A stretch of DNA of 64,000 nt from Parachlorella kessleri (Eukaryota; Chlorophyta; Trebouxiophyceae; Chlorellales; Chlorellaceae). The stretch covers positions 62,001 to 126,000 of the forward strand of contig BBXU01002910.1 in assembly GCA_001598975.1 (NCBI GenBank), read 5' to 3'. A program made the position numbers and the translations under genes. The notes under the pieces were generated by a model. It made no database searches. It was not told the DNA's origin and worked only from the letters and a program-made list of their open reading frames with translations. Positions 1 to 12,254 of the stretch are shown one piece after another. How positions within the stretch are numbered: position 1 is the stretch's first letter; every line of letters begins with the position of its first letter.

Positions 1-30
1 CTTAATATCTCTTCATTGTACTCCGTTCAG

Positions 31-965
31 CAATAGGACACCGCTTGCTGGCAAGTTTAATAGGCACTGCACTCCCCTTTGACAGCCCTGTGGCCAGGAT
101 GGTGGGGCTTGATCTATCTGCCATCAGGACACAAGAGGGCATAGAGGTCGAGTACCAGGAGCGGCGCTTCAGGTGGTTTGCACCAGAGTCCCGACCGTGG
201 ACACCTACAACTCCAGCCCTTCCTATTGTTGCCATGACTGTCCAGAAGGGCACTCCTCTGTACCAGGCGTCCACGATACCTGACGTTGTACTAACGGGAC
301 AGCCACCCCCTTTACACTTACCAACCGTGCAGGGTGGGGGTGCCCCTTACAGAGGCAGGCAAAGCTGCAGGAATCTATATCAATGGCAACGAAGTCAACA
401 ACCCAGCAGGAGCGACTGGTGAGTGCTCGTTCGCGCTGAAAGTTTGAACGACTGACACCCAGTGAGCATAGACGGAGGGATGCAAGATATTGTGTGCCAA
501 TGCCAGTGTCCTGATAACACGTGACTAGCTCAACGAGGTCAAACCAGCGATCCAACAGGCCTTGCTTGGAGTCCTCAATGTGCGCCCCAATGTGCGCCGA
601 CTTTTGCAGGCACCTGGCCCACCGGTTATGCCAGCTTTCCTGACGGTGTCTTCTCCATCGGCTACGGCGCAATGGTCCTCCACAGGGATGGCGCCATCGA
701 GCTGGGCAGTCCACAGTGCACCCTCAGACCTGACAACCGCCTGGTGCTCAAGGATGGCATGGTGGTGCCTGCCCCCCCAACAGCAGCAGAGATTGAGGAT
801 TACCACTCCGCGGACGAGGAGGCACCCAGCCCGCCAAGGCTCAGCAGGGACTTCCTGAGAGGGCTGGTCTGTGGGGTGCTGGTGGGTGCTGCCACGGTGG
901 GGCTGGCTTGGCTGGGAGTGGCTCGCAGCAGCCCATGGGCGTGCAAGAGGCAGAGCAGAAAGTAG
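31..965 (+). CDS. 3' end of an unrecognised gene with a C-terminal membrane anchor (partial)
   Basis: Three phase-consistent exons are visible: 31-259, 333-418 and 610-965, ending in TAG. The 5' part lies outside the window, and an acceptor (TTCAG) precedes base 31. The intron at 260-332 contains a textbook TACTAAC branch-point-like element. The deduced C-terminal region of about 220 residues has a globular stretch rich in Gly and aromatic residues (GTWPTGYASFPDGVFSIGYG). An acidic/proline linker follows, then one hydrophobic segment of about 20 residues (GLVCGVLVGAATVGLAWLG), and it closes with a short basic tail (KRQSRK). This suggests a tail-anchored or type I membrane protein with a short cytosolic end. 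I do not recognise the family and assign no function. Exon structure is fairly certain, identity unknown. Confidence 0.6.
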
Positions 966-2094
966 GCCAGCCTACTTCATTGGGTTTTTGGGGTGCTCCT
1001 GGTGTGCTGTCTACGTGTTGTGGCGGTGGAGTGACCTTTGCATCTGACTGACTGACCGACCGACCTACAGATTGTGCACCATCCCTTGACCGACTGACAG
1101 ACCGACCAACTGACCTCCTTTGCAAGCCGAGTATTGCATGATGTATGCCTGTGCCTGTCTTGGCTCTGACTGGCTCTTTGACCTCAAAAGTTTCACTGGC
1201 TGCCTATCAACTTGACATGATTGACCTTGACTTGATTGACCGACCAGCTGTGCAACTTCTTTATTGCATGAAGGAGCTGTGCCTGGCTTACTGATCCCTG
1301 CTGACTGACCGACTGACTGACAGAGTATGCGACTGACTGACCTTAGAACTTTGACAAGTACAGCCAGGGGCCGCTAAAAAGCCTGTGAGCCTGCTCTAAA
1401 TGGCTTGTTGTATGCGTGTAGGGTGTACCCATGTAAGGAGCTGCCTGTGACCTGCCTGACACATGCATTTCCACTAACTATGGACGGGTCGCCTGACTAC
1501 TTACAAACTTCTTGTGTTGGTAAGACGTGCCTGGTACCAGAACATCATGCTGTGCTACCAGCAACAATTCACTGCCTTTGCTGTATGTAAGGGTGGCAGG
1601 TGGAGCGAACAGAGAGGATAGGGTTGAACTGTACTGACTGGGCTGGGCTGGATGCAGTTGCCTGGCATGGTGTTCAAACCTTGCATAGACATTGGCTCCC
1701 CTCCTAGCAGCCAGCATTGTAGATGAAACCCCTTTGTTTGATCAACCAAAACCTGTGCAGTTTCAAAGTTGGCATGGTACCAGCAGCTTCGTCACTTTGT
1801 CAACCTAGCTGGCCAGTCACGGTAAACAGTCAAGCCATCAGATCACAGGAATGATGGGACAAGAATATGACAACGGAAATAACCAAAACACAAGAGAGAG
1901 CCAGAAGGCATAGCACACAAATAAGCAACCAGCACTCGTCAGCAGTGCTTGGCAACAATCACCAGTCACAGACCAAACAAACAACCCGTGACTGTCATAC
2001 AGTCACCAACCATCCCGACCTAGCAGATCAGACCCATGCCAACCACACTTGTCCCTACTACAACATCCCCTCGAGCACTGTCCCATCCAACCCA
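966..2094. other. Intergenic region between two convergent genes
   Basis: This is the 3' flank of the left-edge gene and of the qRRM gene, which converge here. It contains a degenerate TGAC-rich tetranucleotide tract (about 1035-1325). Several short open frames have no splice signals or recognisable domain, and no RNA gene was recognised. A TTACA (TGTAA on the minus strand) occurs at 1501-1505, far downstream of the qRRM stop. Confidence 0.5.
1035..1325. repeat. Degenerate (TGAC)n / CTGACCGAC tract
   Basis: Clusters of TGACTGAC, GACCGACC and GACTGACC recur at about 1045-1070, 1085-1115 and 1295-1325, separated by unrelated sequence. It looks like an old, interrupted tetranucleotide microsatellite in the 3' flank of the left-edge gene. 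No gene function is implied. Confidence 0.6.
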
Positions 2095-4270
2095 TCACTT
2101 ATACCGCGCCTTCTCCTCAGTACTTGATGGGAAAATTTCAACGTACCTGCGGGAAAGGTAACAAGCGTTTAGGGACGGCAACACAGGTGTAAGCCGCTGA
2201 TTAAGAAAATGAAGGCATAAATTATCAGACGCACATACTTTGCATGGAGCGTGCAACATGTAGTTGTCAATCCCTACTGGCTGCCCCATGATGTAGGTGA
2301 CCTTCCCTGCTGACCACCTCTCTCAGCCGAACCTGCCATTTTGCAACAGCCCAACACAATCCTCCCACACAGCCAGTGAGACAAAGAGCGAGGGCAATAC
2401 GCTTTGAAGACACAGCTCGTCCACTGATGACTTAAGGTGTCGAATCTCCCCACCAGCCTAAGCTGCCCAAAGATCAAACAACAACTCCAGCACGCTTGCC
2501 TGGTGCCCATAATCTGCTTGTCCTTTTTCAAGCCTGCCTCTGCTGCCTCTGGCGTATCAAACTCCACAAACGCCATGCCATTGGGCCGCCCGTCCGGCGC
2601 CACGGCAATCGTCACCCTGCGCACGATTCCACCCTGATGAGGGTGAGTGGGTACATTGTTTGTGAGTGGTGAGCAGCGAGTGGCTTGTAGAATGGGCTGT
2701 AGACCTCAAGTGAAGTAGAACGTCATGCCTGCACTAGTGAGGAGTATAACATACACGCACTTGTGCTAAACAAGAAAGATGCACCGCTTGTGCATGCCAA
2801 TGCAGGTCCTTGGGTGCCGCGCCCCTCAAAGAAACAGTGCACAGTACCCAGGCGGCCCTACTTGCATCTAGGCAACCACAACGTGCACCCATCCACCAAG
2901 TAACTCACTGCTCGGAGTTCAGAGCGGGGATGCCCAGGGCAGGGTCATCGAAGAAGGCGACCACATCATCAGCAGTGGCAGAGAAGGGCAGTCCACGCAG
3001 CTTGAGCACGTTGGTCTGGCCAAAACGCCGGGGTGACCTTGACCGGCTGCGCTCACGGCTGCAGGTGGTAAGGGGCAGCAGGCAGTTATGGCAGGTGTGC
3101 ATAGAGGCCAAGGGCAGCAACAGGCGGAGATAGGAGCACTAGAGCCTGTGCTATTGCCTCAAACAGCTTGCGCAACGACAAATTTGTATAGGTGTCAGCA
3201 GAAGAGAGGGGTAACACCCAGACGACCACCCTACGGTGCTACCGGTCCATAAATTAGAAAAGACAAGGCATTGACAATACACACCTGGAATGCTCCCTAG
3301 GCTGATCGTAGCCCTCGCCCATGGCCTGCGCTATGGCCCTGTAGTACTCCTGCATTCAAGGCCACAGGGGCCCATTCTTTGAGAGGACCAAGTCTGGTTG
3401 GTAACACTGTCATGTCCCAGGAGCAGTTGTGCTCTGTAGACTCCACATGCACCAAGAAATGAACAAATCCATGTGTTTCGCAACACCTGGGCATTCGCAT
3501 CCTGCAACTCACCAGCTTCCGGGCTTCGAACACCTCAATGTAGCGGGTGCCCATGTAGGCTTTATTCTTGCGCAGGGCCATATCCATGTCTGGCAGGGTG
3601 CGCAGCACCGCAAAAGCCTCGCCGGTAGGGCGGCCGCTGCGGGCTACTGGGAGGATGTCTACGGGTTCAGAACCCTGCAGGCCAGCAAGAGCAAGCAATT
3701 GGACAGAGGACGGCACTCTTTGCAACGGCTGTAAGCTGGTTGCCCTCACACGCTGCGCCAACAGGTACAGAGTAACAGCCAATGCAACCAAGCCAGGTGC
3801 ACGAGCAAGCAGCCAGCGCGGCTGCACCGACGGCCGGCCCCCTACCAGGAACAAGACGATGTCCCTTTCTGTGACCCCAAAGGGGAGCCCCCGCAGCCGC
3901 ACGCAGGCAAACCCGCCTCCCATCGGTGCCCCCATCGCGCCTCCCGCTGCTGGCCCGCCGTATGGCCTGGGGCCTCCCCGCGGCTCGCCCCTATAACCAC
4001 CCTGCATGCCAGCGCCCGTATACCCCGGCCCATAGCCAGGCCCCATGCCCCGCTGGTCGTAGCCACCGGAAGCATCATACCCGCCGTATGACCCTCCATA
4101 GCTTCCAGACGTCGGTGTCCCACCTGCCAGGCAGCGCACACCACCCCCTCATGTCGCGCCACACCACCGCTCAGGAGGAGCCCGGGCGACTGCCCGGCTG
4201 GGCACCGCAGCAACTACCCACCATAACCGCCGTAGCCTGCACCCTGCTGGGGGTAGCCAGAGCCGTACAT
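2095..4270 (-). CDS. hnRNP F/H-like RNA-binding protein with two quasi-RRMs
   Basis: Seven exons read on the minus strand: 4270-4222, 4123-3846, 3674-3513, 3349-3285, 3058-2909, 2616-2500 and 2146-2095, giving 290 residues in consistent phase. The N-terminus is Gly/Tyr-rich low complexity (GGSYGGYDASGGYDQRG). qRRM1 starts with VRLRGLPFG and carries GRPTGEAFAVL and YMGTRYIEVFEA. A short linker contains an RS-like stretch (RERSRSRSPRRFG). qRRM2 starts with LKLRGLPFS and ends with GRPNGMAFVEFD, MGTRYVEIFPSS and a basic end. The R-L-R-G-L-P-F core and G-x-A-F-x-x-F motifs are those of the hnRNP F/H/GRSF quasi-RRM family, whose members bind G-rich RNA and affect splicing. The last intron has a GC donor (GCAAGC at 2499). 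The fifth intron works only with the acceptor at 2617, giving NSEQ-VTIAV. It is divergently arranged with the deformylase gene. Confidence 0.85.
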
Positions 4271-4512
4271 CTTGAGAAGGAGCGCGGACGCAAGACTCAA
4301 GAACGGCGGTAGTTCAACAAGCCACTAAGTAACCACTTGGGTTGTGTGGAATGCCAATTGAGGTCTGATGGAGGAAGCCAACCGCTTTATTGTCCCAGCC
4401 TAGGGTCCCGCCAAGGTTACAGAGCTGTGCGCGCATCCATCCTGTTGCCACAGAAGATTCCAGCCGCATTCAATTTCTAGCGCATAACGAGTCTGCATAG
4501 ACGCTGTATGCC
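4271..4512. promoter_or_regulatory. Short divergent intergenic region, qRRM gene / PDF gene
   Basis: About 242 bp separate the minus-strand ATG (4270) from the first candidate plus-strand ATG (4513), so the two promoters and 5' UTRs must share this space. No convincing TATA box was seen. The boundary depends on the uncertain PDF first exon. Confidence 0.45.
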
Positions 4513-6790
4513 ATGTTGTTGCATGCAGCGCTGCACCCGTCTCGGCCTCTGTTTGGGCAGGGGAAGCTGCACAAACTGGCTGAGGGCCTGAGTAGCAGCG
4601 GCAACAGGTGGAGCCGGTGCTTCAGCCGGTCACCACCACGACCCAGCCCCAGGGAGTTGCTGCGAGACCGGTTTGAGACTTTGGTAGCGAGTGCCAAGAG
4701 CAGCAGAGCACTGCAAGAGCTGCTGGAAGAGCGGGAGGAGGACAACACCCCAGTAGGCAAGCTCAAGGCATAAGAGTGAACAGACAGAGACTGGGTCACA
4801 CTGAGGCGCCGGCGCCAGTCACCTCTTGGACGTTTTACTCTTATCTGATCAGCCTTGCTGCTTGGCATGTTGGTGCCTGGCATGGAAGGGGGTTGTATTG
4901 CGTTCATTAGGCTAGTGTCACCACGTAAACATACCTGTCCCACTCGTGCATCACCTTTGACATTGCTTACATCAACACCTAAGCAAGTCTCTCTCCTCCT
5001 GCGCTGTTGTCACAGCCACCAAAATCGAGTGGGAGTCGCCACTGAGGATACTGCAGTATCCTGACCCTCGGCTTCGTGCGGTCAACGCCAAAGTTGGGGT
5101 CTTCGATGATTCCTTGCGGCGGTTGACGGAGGAAATGTTTGAGCTAATGTATCAGTGAGTTACCCTGCCCTTCCGGTGGGGTGGGGGTAGGGTGGGCGGA
5201 TTCTGCAGCCCATCTTTGCCTTACTTCATAGGTTGAGATAGTGGCAGGCCCAATCGATTGCATTGCAACCTCCTGGACGGGGAGTCTGGTGCAGAGCAGA
5301 GCAACGTGTCTCAAAGACTATTTGTTTTTCTTGCTTCAGTTCCTCCCTACAATGTGAGCGTCCCTGCTCCGCATGTGTGTAGGGATGATGGCGTGGGGCT
5401 GGCGGCTCCCCAGGTGGGCGTTAACCTGCGGCTAATGGTGTTTAACGAGACGGGGGACCCCACGAGGAAAGACAAGGAGCTGGTGCTGGCAAACCCAGTT
5501 GTCGTGCAGGTAGGGAAATGTTATTTTTTTATATATACAAACCAGCCTCATGGGGTTGGTGCTGGCAAACCCTGTTGTGATGCAGATGGGGTTATGGTGT
5601 AGCGTTTCTATAACACATCACCAAGCTGCTGCAATCATGAGAAGGGAGCTACAAACCTAGGGGTCATGCTCACGCCGGTCGTGGTGCGAGTGGGTGGGCA
5701 AATCGGTAGTTGATGCACTCCTGGTAGTAGCTACCATACCGTGTTCTGATGCTCGGGCGGATGCCAAGTTATGGCTCCCGCTGCATGGCAACAAGGTCAT
5801 GTGTTAAGAGGCCTTGCTGCGGTGCACTGCAGATGGGTGGCGGGAAGGAGGTGTCTGAGGAAGGCTGCCTGTCCTTCCCCCAGATCTATGCGGACATAGT
5901 GGTGAGCGGATGCGGTGCTGGCTGGCTAGGTATCTAACCCTGTGAGCACCCCCCCTGTGAACACACGAGGCTGCAGACGGGGGGATGTAGTGCGGAACCA
6001 TGGGGCCACAACAGGCAGGGTTATCTTCGTGCACGGACGTCTGTGCGGGCGGGTGCTCCCTTGGTCATGCTTTAGCCTGGCTAGAGGTGGCATGTGCAGT
6101 GGTGAGAAGACCTGGCAGGGTGGTGTCAAGGGATAGGCTGGTCGTTTGCGGCATTGGGGTACTGTAGCCCAGCCCAGTATGTCCCCACTGCATGGCGGTG
6201 AAAGTCCGCTGTGGCTGTCTCATCCCTTTCCAGCCAGGGAGTGGCATTAGAGGCCGCAGCCATCTGTAATCATAATATCTTTCAGCGGCGAGACAATGCA
6301 TGTAGATGATGGTCTGCAAGTCACAACCTGGAACAGACAGCTTGGTCGGCAGGCTCATGCGCTGACCCTTGTTTTTACCGATCTTGCCTGGTACCGTTTG
6401 CAGCGGCCGGTCAAGGTGAAGGTGCGGGCCCAAAACGTGACTGGCAAGAAGATCTTGATGCAACTGATGGACTTCCCGGCTCGCATCTTCCAGCACGAGT
6501 TTGACCACTTGCAGGTGCGTTGCCACTCGCTGTGCTCCGTGTTCTCAGGGCTTTAGTATGGGGTGACCGCATGGATTCCAGGGTGCTGGACAGGGAGGCT
6601 GGCACCCTGCCTGTGAGAGTTTTGCTCGTTGCAAGCCTCACATCAAGAGGGTGGGGTTGTGTGTTTGCAGGGGACGCTCTTTCATGACCGCATGGACCCT
6701 AAGGTTTTGGACAGCGTGCGCGGGGAGCTGGTGGCCCTGGAGGAGGCATACCTGCAGCAGCACCCAGGCGCAGCAATCAGGAGATTGTGA
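4513..6790 (+). CDS. PDF1B: Organellar peptide deformylase (PDF1B-like)
   Basis: It removes the formyl group from N-formyl-Met of organelle-made proteins. Core exons are 5016-5154, 5383-5509, 5833-5901, 6404-6514 and 6671-6790 (TGA), all joining in phase. All three PDF metal/active-site motifs are present: GVGLAAPQ (motif 1), EGCLSFP with the Cys ligand (motif 2), and QHEFDHL, the HExxH motif (motif 3). The C-terminal GTLFHDRMDPKVLDS matches plant PDF1B. The N-terminal exon is tentative. An open frame from ATG 4513 has a transit-peptide-like start rich in Ser/Arg/Pro. It can join by a donor near 4690 to the acceptor before 5016, or by a donor at 4753 to a possible acceptor before 4988. Degenerate copies of two exons sit in the introns (5556-5585 and 6565-6593). 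Plastid or mitochondrial targeting is inferred. Confidence 0.88.
5556..5585 (+). repeat. Intronic echo of the PDF exon ending at 5509
   Basis: 26 of 30 bases match exon positions 5480-5509, up to and including the final CAG. The copy lies in the following intron, 46 bases after the real exon end. The base after CAG is A, so the copied donor is not intact. Confidence 0.75.
6565..6593 (+). repeat. Intronic echo of the last PDF exon
   Basis: 23 of 29 bases match exon positions 6686-6714 (coding DRMDPKVLDS). The copy lies in the intron just upstream of that exon. It is not in a usable frame and looks like a decayed duplicate. Confidence 0.65.
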
Positions 6791-8276
6791 GTGTGAGCAG
6801 CAAACCACGGCTGCCGGCCGGCAGGAGAGGGCGGAGCCAGCACCTGCCGCCGTCACCAGGCAAACCTGAGCAGCAGCAAGAGCAGGAGTGAAGTGGGGCA
6901 GGCAGTCGAAGCGAGCGGCTGGGCAGCTACGGCTGGCAGCGGCTTGTGGAACTGAACCTCTTGGTCCCGTAGCGCTGAAAAAGCAGCGGCTTTGGGCGGG
7001 CAGTAGTGTCTACAGGTGGGATGCAGCAGAGTGGTGTGCTCAAAGTGCGCGAGTAAGAGCTTCAGCAGCTCTGGACATGTATCAGTCACTCCATACGTTG
7101 ATTTACTCGGTCACTTTCAAACACACATCCGGAGTGTGATCCTAGTGACATAACACAATGCACTGTACCCCAGTGCTGGAGACACTGGACGCTCCCATTG
7201 TCATGGTGTCATTGAGCTGCCCTTCCAGCGTGCTACAACATGTGAGTAGTAGTGGTGGCTGCTATGAGATTCAGGATGTATATTGGTACTACTGTAGTGG
7301 TATAGTAACCAGCAAACCTGGACGCGGGTGGTGTGAATTAGAGGCTGCGAATATCATGTGATGGTAGTTGCTGTAGCATGACTGCAGGAAAGCATGACTG
7401 AGCGGCGTACCACAGCTAATTCGATCATGGAACTGAGAGTTTATCCTACGCACTTCAATGCACTGCATTGTGGCACAACTCGCTGGCACAAGTCCCTGCT
7501 CTGTCACTTGCACTCCATTTGCCTTCATCAAGGATATGGAGATACATAGAGAAGCCTTGAAAGCTTTGCCTCCAAGCTTCCACCTCAAATTGCCGCACCA
7601 GGCAATCTCTCATTGCGACAGTATTACAGTGCGAACACAGCGTGTAGTATCATGAAACGCCTTGAGCACCATCAGACAATTGCACCATTTCAAGCTCTTG
7701 ATAACAGTAGCCGCTGCAGGATGATCATAACCGGTCACCACCAATAAAATGCGAGTACAATTGTGAGTACAAAATGCGGGACGACATTTGTCGGCTGCCA
7801 GGTGGGTGCAGTCAGTCTGCCTCACACCAGCCAGACGCACACCTATAAGAGAGCAAGGGAAAAAGCAGGCAGCACATGCGCCAGCCACCAGGCTAAAAAT
7901 TGCATCGCACAGACACTCAACCCCAGCATTTTCATGAGTTAGAGGTCACACAGCGGGCAAGAGCAAGGCTGACTCACCAAGTGACAGATCAAATATGAAA
8001 TGAAAGCCCACCAACGCAGCACACACACAGGCACAGCCACCAGCAGCCCCACGCCACCAAAAGCCAACAGCGCAGGAGGCGCTGTGGGACGGCCGGCACG
8101 TGGGCGGGGGAAGTCATGGCCTACCGCACAAAGCCCACAGCTGCGAGAAGCTCCCCTGGTGGTAGCTGCGGCCCGGCCAGCCAACCTTCAGCAAGCCTGG
8201 GCAATGTCCCTTGCCAGCATTCCTCCCCAGGCTACCGTGCCACGTTGCCGGCCATCCTCCGCCAGTTCACCACCTT
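6791..8276. other. Intergenic region between convergent PDF and FAD6 genes
   Basis: This is the 3' flank of both genes, about 1.5 kb. Only short frames with no domain signal are present. A TTACA (TGTAA on the minus strand) occurs at 7624-7628 and could be a distal 3' signal for FAD6. No tRNA or other RNA gene was recognised. Confidence 0.5.
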
Positions 8277-11200
8277 TCAGTTGGCCTTGAACGTCTCTGG
8301 CAGCAGCTTGCGCTGCATGGCCAGGAAGGGCTCCTCCTTCTGGTAGTCAAATGGCACATAGCAGTTCTCCTGCAAGGCGCAAAGTAGGCACAAAGTAAAG
8401 TAAACACCGCATAGGAAGGACGGGCGGCACTGCAAAGACGCACCACCGACTTTGTCAAAGTCATAGAGTAGGAAGCCCACACTCCAGAAGGTACCATGAG
8501 GCCCTGAGGGCACCCCCACACTCATACCAGAGTATAGAGCAGGAACAGATTCCTGCTTGCGGCGCACGTAACTGCGGGCTTGCACAACGGTGGGTGTGCA
8601 ACAAAGCCGGTGTGGGCCACTGCTGGGGTTTACCACGGAAGAAGCTGCTGTTATTATTCGCTGTCAATTCTAACGGATAGAACTTAGCAACGCAGCCGCC
8701 ACTGCTGCCCCGCCCCAGAGAGGGCAACATTAGACCCCTGTTCCACCCACCCCCTCCCCTTCCCCTCACCTCGTCATAGACGTGGCACTGTGTGATGACC
8801 TGCTTGATCATGCGCCAGTTGAAGGTGGTCTCGTTCATGTACTCGCCCCAGTTCTGCTTCAGGCTCTCGTGCGCCTTGCGCAGGTTGTACCTGCAGGAGT
8901 GGAAGCGACACACCTTCCACTCAGAAACTTGCGCATGGAAAGAGCTACCCGTAGCCGACTCGGTTGGGCTGAGGGCCATTGAGCCGGTCAGCAACGCAAA
9001 AAAAGTTCTGCAGCAGATGTGGCATAGCACGGGGAGAGAATTACTGGCTCAGAACTCAGGCAAGACTCAGGCTCATTCTGCATTCAGCCCTGTCAGTCCA
9101 GTCCGGCCCAGCTCTACTCCCTGTTTGCACTACCTCCCACCCATGCTAATAGCACGGCTTTTGGCATGTATATAGCAAAACACCTCAGCGGTGGGCGACC
9201 AGGCCATGCTGCCTGCTCACCAGGGAATCTTGGCGTTCACATGGTGGGGGACGTGCACAGAGATGTCGTGACACAGGAACTCGACCCTGCAGAGCGGCGA
9301 GTAAAAGGGATAAGCCGTCACGCAAAGAGCAAACATAAATTGGCATCCTGCCCATCCATACCACCTGCCCGCCAGCCCAGCCTTACGCTGCATTAGAGAT
9401 AGTGCCATCCTCTCCACAGAGGAACCATGCAAGACGCCGCGCCCTTGCATGCCCTCGTACACATAAGTATAACAGACAAGCCCGACATGTGGTACACACC
9501 ACCAGGAAGACTAACAGTGTTTGATGCCTACCAGCTGCATGTGCGCCCTAAGAAGTCTTGGAGGATTCAAAAGCAGGAAAGGAAAAATTCTATAGCATCC
9601 CAGCGCAGCAAGAAAAGGGTCGAGGGTGAGAGCGCGCGACCACAGGGATATGAAGCAGGCAGCGCTCACCAGCGGGGGTAGTCGCAGTGGATGGTGCCTG
9701 CCAGCTGGGCCTGCGCTGGGTTCCACTCCTTGCCGCCCTTGAAGGGGATGTGTGGGGAGGTGTGATGCACCAGGGTGAAGGTGGACATCCAGAAGTGGTA
9801 GCCCAGCCAGGGCATGAGCCAGTACTTGGCAAAGCCGCCCAGGCCGGTGTAGTAGATGAGCAGTGGCCAGCCGACGAGCATGAAGGCATACACGGCGGCA
9901 AGGGACACCTTGACTCGCGGCTTCTGCACAGGCAGGCAGGCAGGAAGCAAGGCTGGTATGAGAAGGGCGATGTAGATAGGTGACCAGCTGTGCCAGCACA
10001 AAAGCATATGAGGCGGAAGTGGCATCTGTCGGAGGGCGAGCGGGCAGATAGGTGCTGGGGTCCTTCTGGGCACTAATTGGCTCTCTGGCAGCACAATGGC
10101 CAGGGTCATCGAAGACAAATGTAGTGCTCAAGCCACACCGCTGGCCTGCTCTCCCTGCCCAACTTTGTTTTCATCATAGAATGCCCTAGTACACCTGGCT
10201 GCACTGTCCCGCCCTGCCTCGCACTCTTACCTGCGCCTCCGAGTACTTGGACAGGTCAAAGTGCCAGATCCACCAGTGGCCGATGGATGCCCAGAGCTTG
10301 AAGGGGCTGCCCAGGAAGAACTTGAAGAAGCCGGCGGTCACGGAGTCCATCTTCTCCAGGTTCTCCTTGGTCATGGGGTGCCAGGCAGTGTCGTCCACCA
10401 GCCTGCAAGAGCAGGGTTGGTGCACACCATAATGCAACATACACTGAAACTCCACATGAGATTGAATCCTTGATAACAGCACACGCAAGGCAGGTTGGTG
10501 GTAAAAGAACTGACAGGACTGCACCAGAGTTGCCATTTCAAAGCCAGTAGCATTACACACACAGTAGCAAGGTGGACCAGCCACGCCGCCGCCCGTGAAC
10601 CACACAGTCACCTTCCACCTGCCAATAGGCGCCAGCCCAAGTAGGGCCACAATCTCGCACCGGGGTCCAAGACACAACGCACCAAGTCAAATCCACCCAA
10701 CCTCTCCCCGCCATGCGGTGCTGCGCCCTCCCCAACACCGTGTTGCCCCGTGGTTTGGACGTGTGCAAGGCTCCAGGGCTTGAAGGGCCCGATGCCTAGA
10801 TGAGTCGCAGATACAAGCGACCGTACAGGCATCCCACACGCAACCCATCCCCCTTCAAAGCTCACTTGTTGGTGTATGCGTGGTGCACGTTGTGCTTGAT
10901 CCTCCAGGGCTCAAAGGGGTAGATGAGCGGCATGAAGGCAATGGTGCCAACAATGTCCTCCACCAACTTGTTCTTGCTGAAGCTGCGGTGCCCGCAGTCG
11001 TGGCCCACCACAAACCACTGCGGAGGTGAACCAGCCCGTCGGTTACCAAAGGCAGGCCAGGCAAACCAAAGGTCTTTGCTGCTGTGCCTGCCGTCAAGGC
11101 CACCCACCCCGTCACAAAATAACAGGCTGAGAAAGCTGGCACACCAGAGACAGTCACTTCAATCGGGGATGCTCTCTTATGGCTGACATAAGTTACCCCA

Positions 11201-12254
11201 TCTGCTATGAACAAAAGGACAGGCAAGGCCCAGAGGATAACCCCATCCCGCCTTGTCACAACAGTTTGCCTGCAACTTGTCCTGCACTACTTGCCACCAT
11301 CACCAAGTGCCAACATGGGTAGCACCAAAGGTTGACTCACCCCGGTGAAGGCGGTGCCGGCCAAAGCCCAGGCGAAGGGCAGCAGGTACCAGGGGGAGAT
11401 GGAGATGAGGTACTCTGACAGCGCAAAGCTGAAAATGGAGATGGCCACGGCACTCCAAGCGCGCAGAGGGTTGATCTCAAACACCTGCGCAGCAGGCAAA
11501 GCGAATGTTGACAAAGGTGGTGCAGGAACGGCGGCAGAATCCCAGGCACGTGGAGGGCATCGCCAGGTTTTAACTCACATAGCGCGAGTTGGTGGGTGCC
11601 ATAAGCAGATTGCTGGCTACTCAGAGGCAGCCAGGCATCAACACATCCCTAACCCAACAACTCCCTAACCCAGCCAGCTGGTAGACAGAACGCCCACGAC
11701 TAAGCAGATGACGCCGCCGCCTCTCGGGAGCAGCAATGCTTGGACACGGCCAGTCACTGGAAGCGAGCCTCACCTCTGACGGCAGGGTCTTGATCACATC
11801 TTGCAGGGTCACCTCATCCGGCAGGTGCTTGCCGACCTTTGTGAAACCTATTGATTCGGCGTACTTCTGCCTCTCCTCTTCTGATAGGAAGGGCACCTGG
11901 CCAGCGGGCGCCACAGCTGGCTCGATGGCTGCTGCTGCGCCTGCCACCACATGCTGCCTGGCGGAGGTCCCCAACCCACGGGCAAGGCCGATGCTGGCTG
12001 CGTGCACAGCAAAACGCTAAGTAAGAGGTGAGAAGTTCAAGCGACGAAATATGCAGAGAGCAGACAAGCCACAGGGGCCTCACCCTTGGTGCACCGCTGA
12101 AGGTCGCTGCGGGCAGGCCTGACCGCCTGCACGCCATAATGCGCTCACGTCAGCCCACAAACTTTAGCCATGACGGTATTCGCAAGTCACAGCAAGGCAG
12201 CACTGCGCCCACCTTGACAGGCAGCGCCACCTTCATCCCCAACACTGCAGCCAT
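8277..12254 (-). CDS. FAD6: Plastid omega-6 fatty acid desaturase (FAD6)
   Basis: It introduces the delta-12 (omega-6) double bond into 16:1/18:1 acyl chains of plastid membrane lipids, using ferredoxin. Ten exons: 12254-12213, 12126-12084, 11997-11774, 11484-11341, 11017-10866, 10402-10231, 9923-9670, 9286-9221, 8890-8770 and 8369-8277. They give 436 residues, against about 448 for Arabidopsis FAD6. The three His boxes are intact: HDCGH (157-161), HNVHH (193-197) and HVPHH (355-359). FAD6-typical blocks are present ([25 protein letters not shown]), distinguishing it from ER FAD2. Hydrophobic stretches flank the His boxes. The N-terminus ([20 protein letters not shown]) is basic, hydroxylated and acid-poor, as in a transit peptide. 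The start at 12254 is chosen because only it gives a consistent phase through the small second exon. An ATG at 12137 would break the frame. Confidence 0.95.

Noticed and set aside
1867..2127. Open frame of 86 codons on the plus strand
   Set aside because: Low-complexity Thr/Asn/His sequence overlapping the opposite-strand last exon of the qRRM gene. No splice or homology support.
2617..2633. Acceptor at 2634 for qRRM exon 6
   Set aside because: It gives a phase mismatch with exon 5. The acceptor at 2617 restores the frame and the RRM sequence NSEQVTIAV.
12084..12137. ATG at 12137 as FAD6 start
   Set aside because: Its frame does not connect to the next exon. The ATG at 12254 with a 43-base second exon does, and yields a transit-peptide-like leader.
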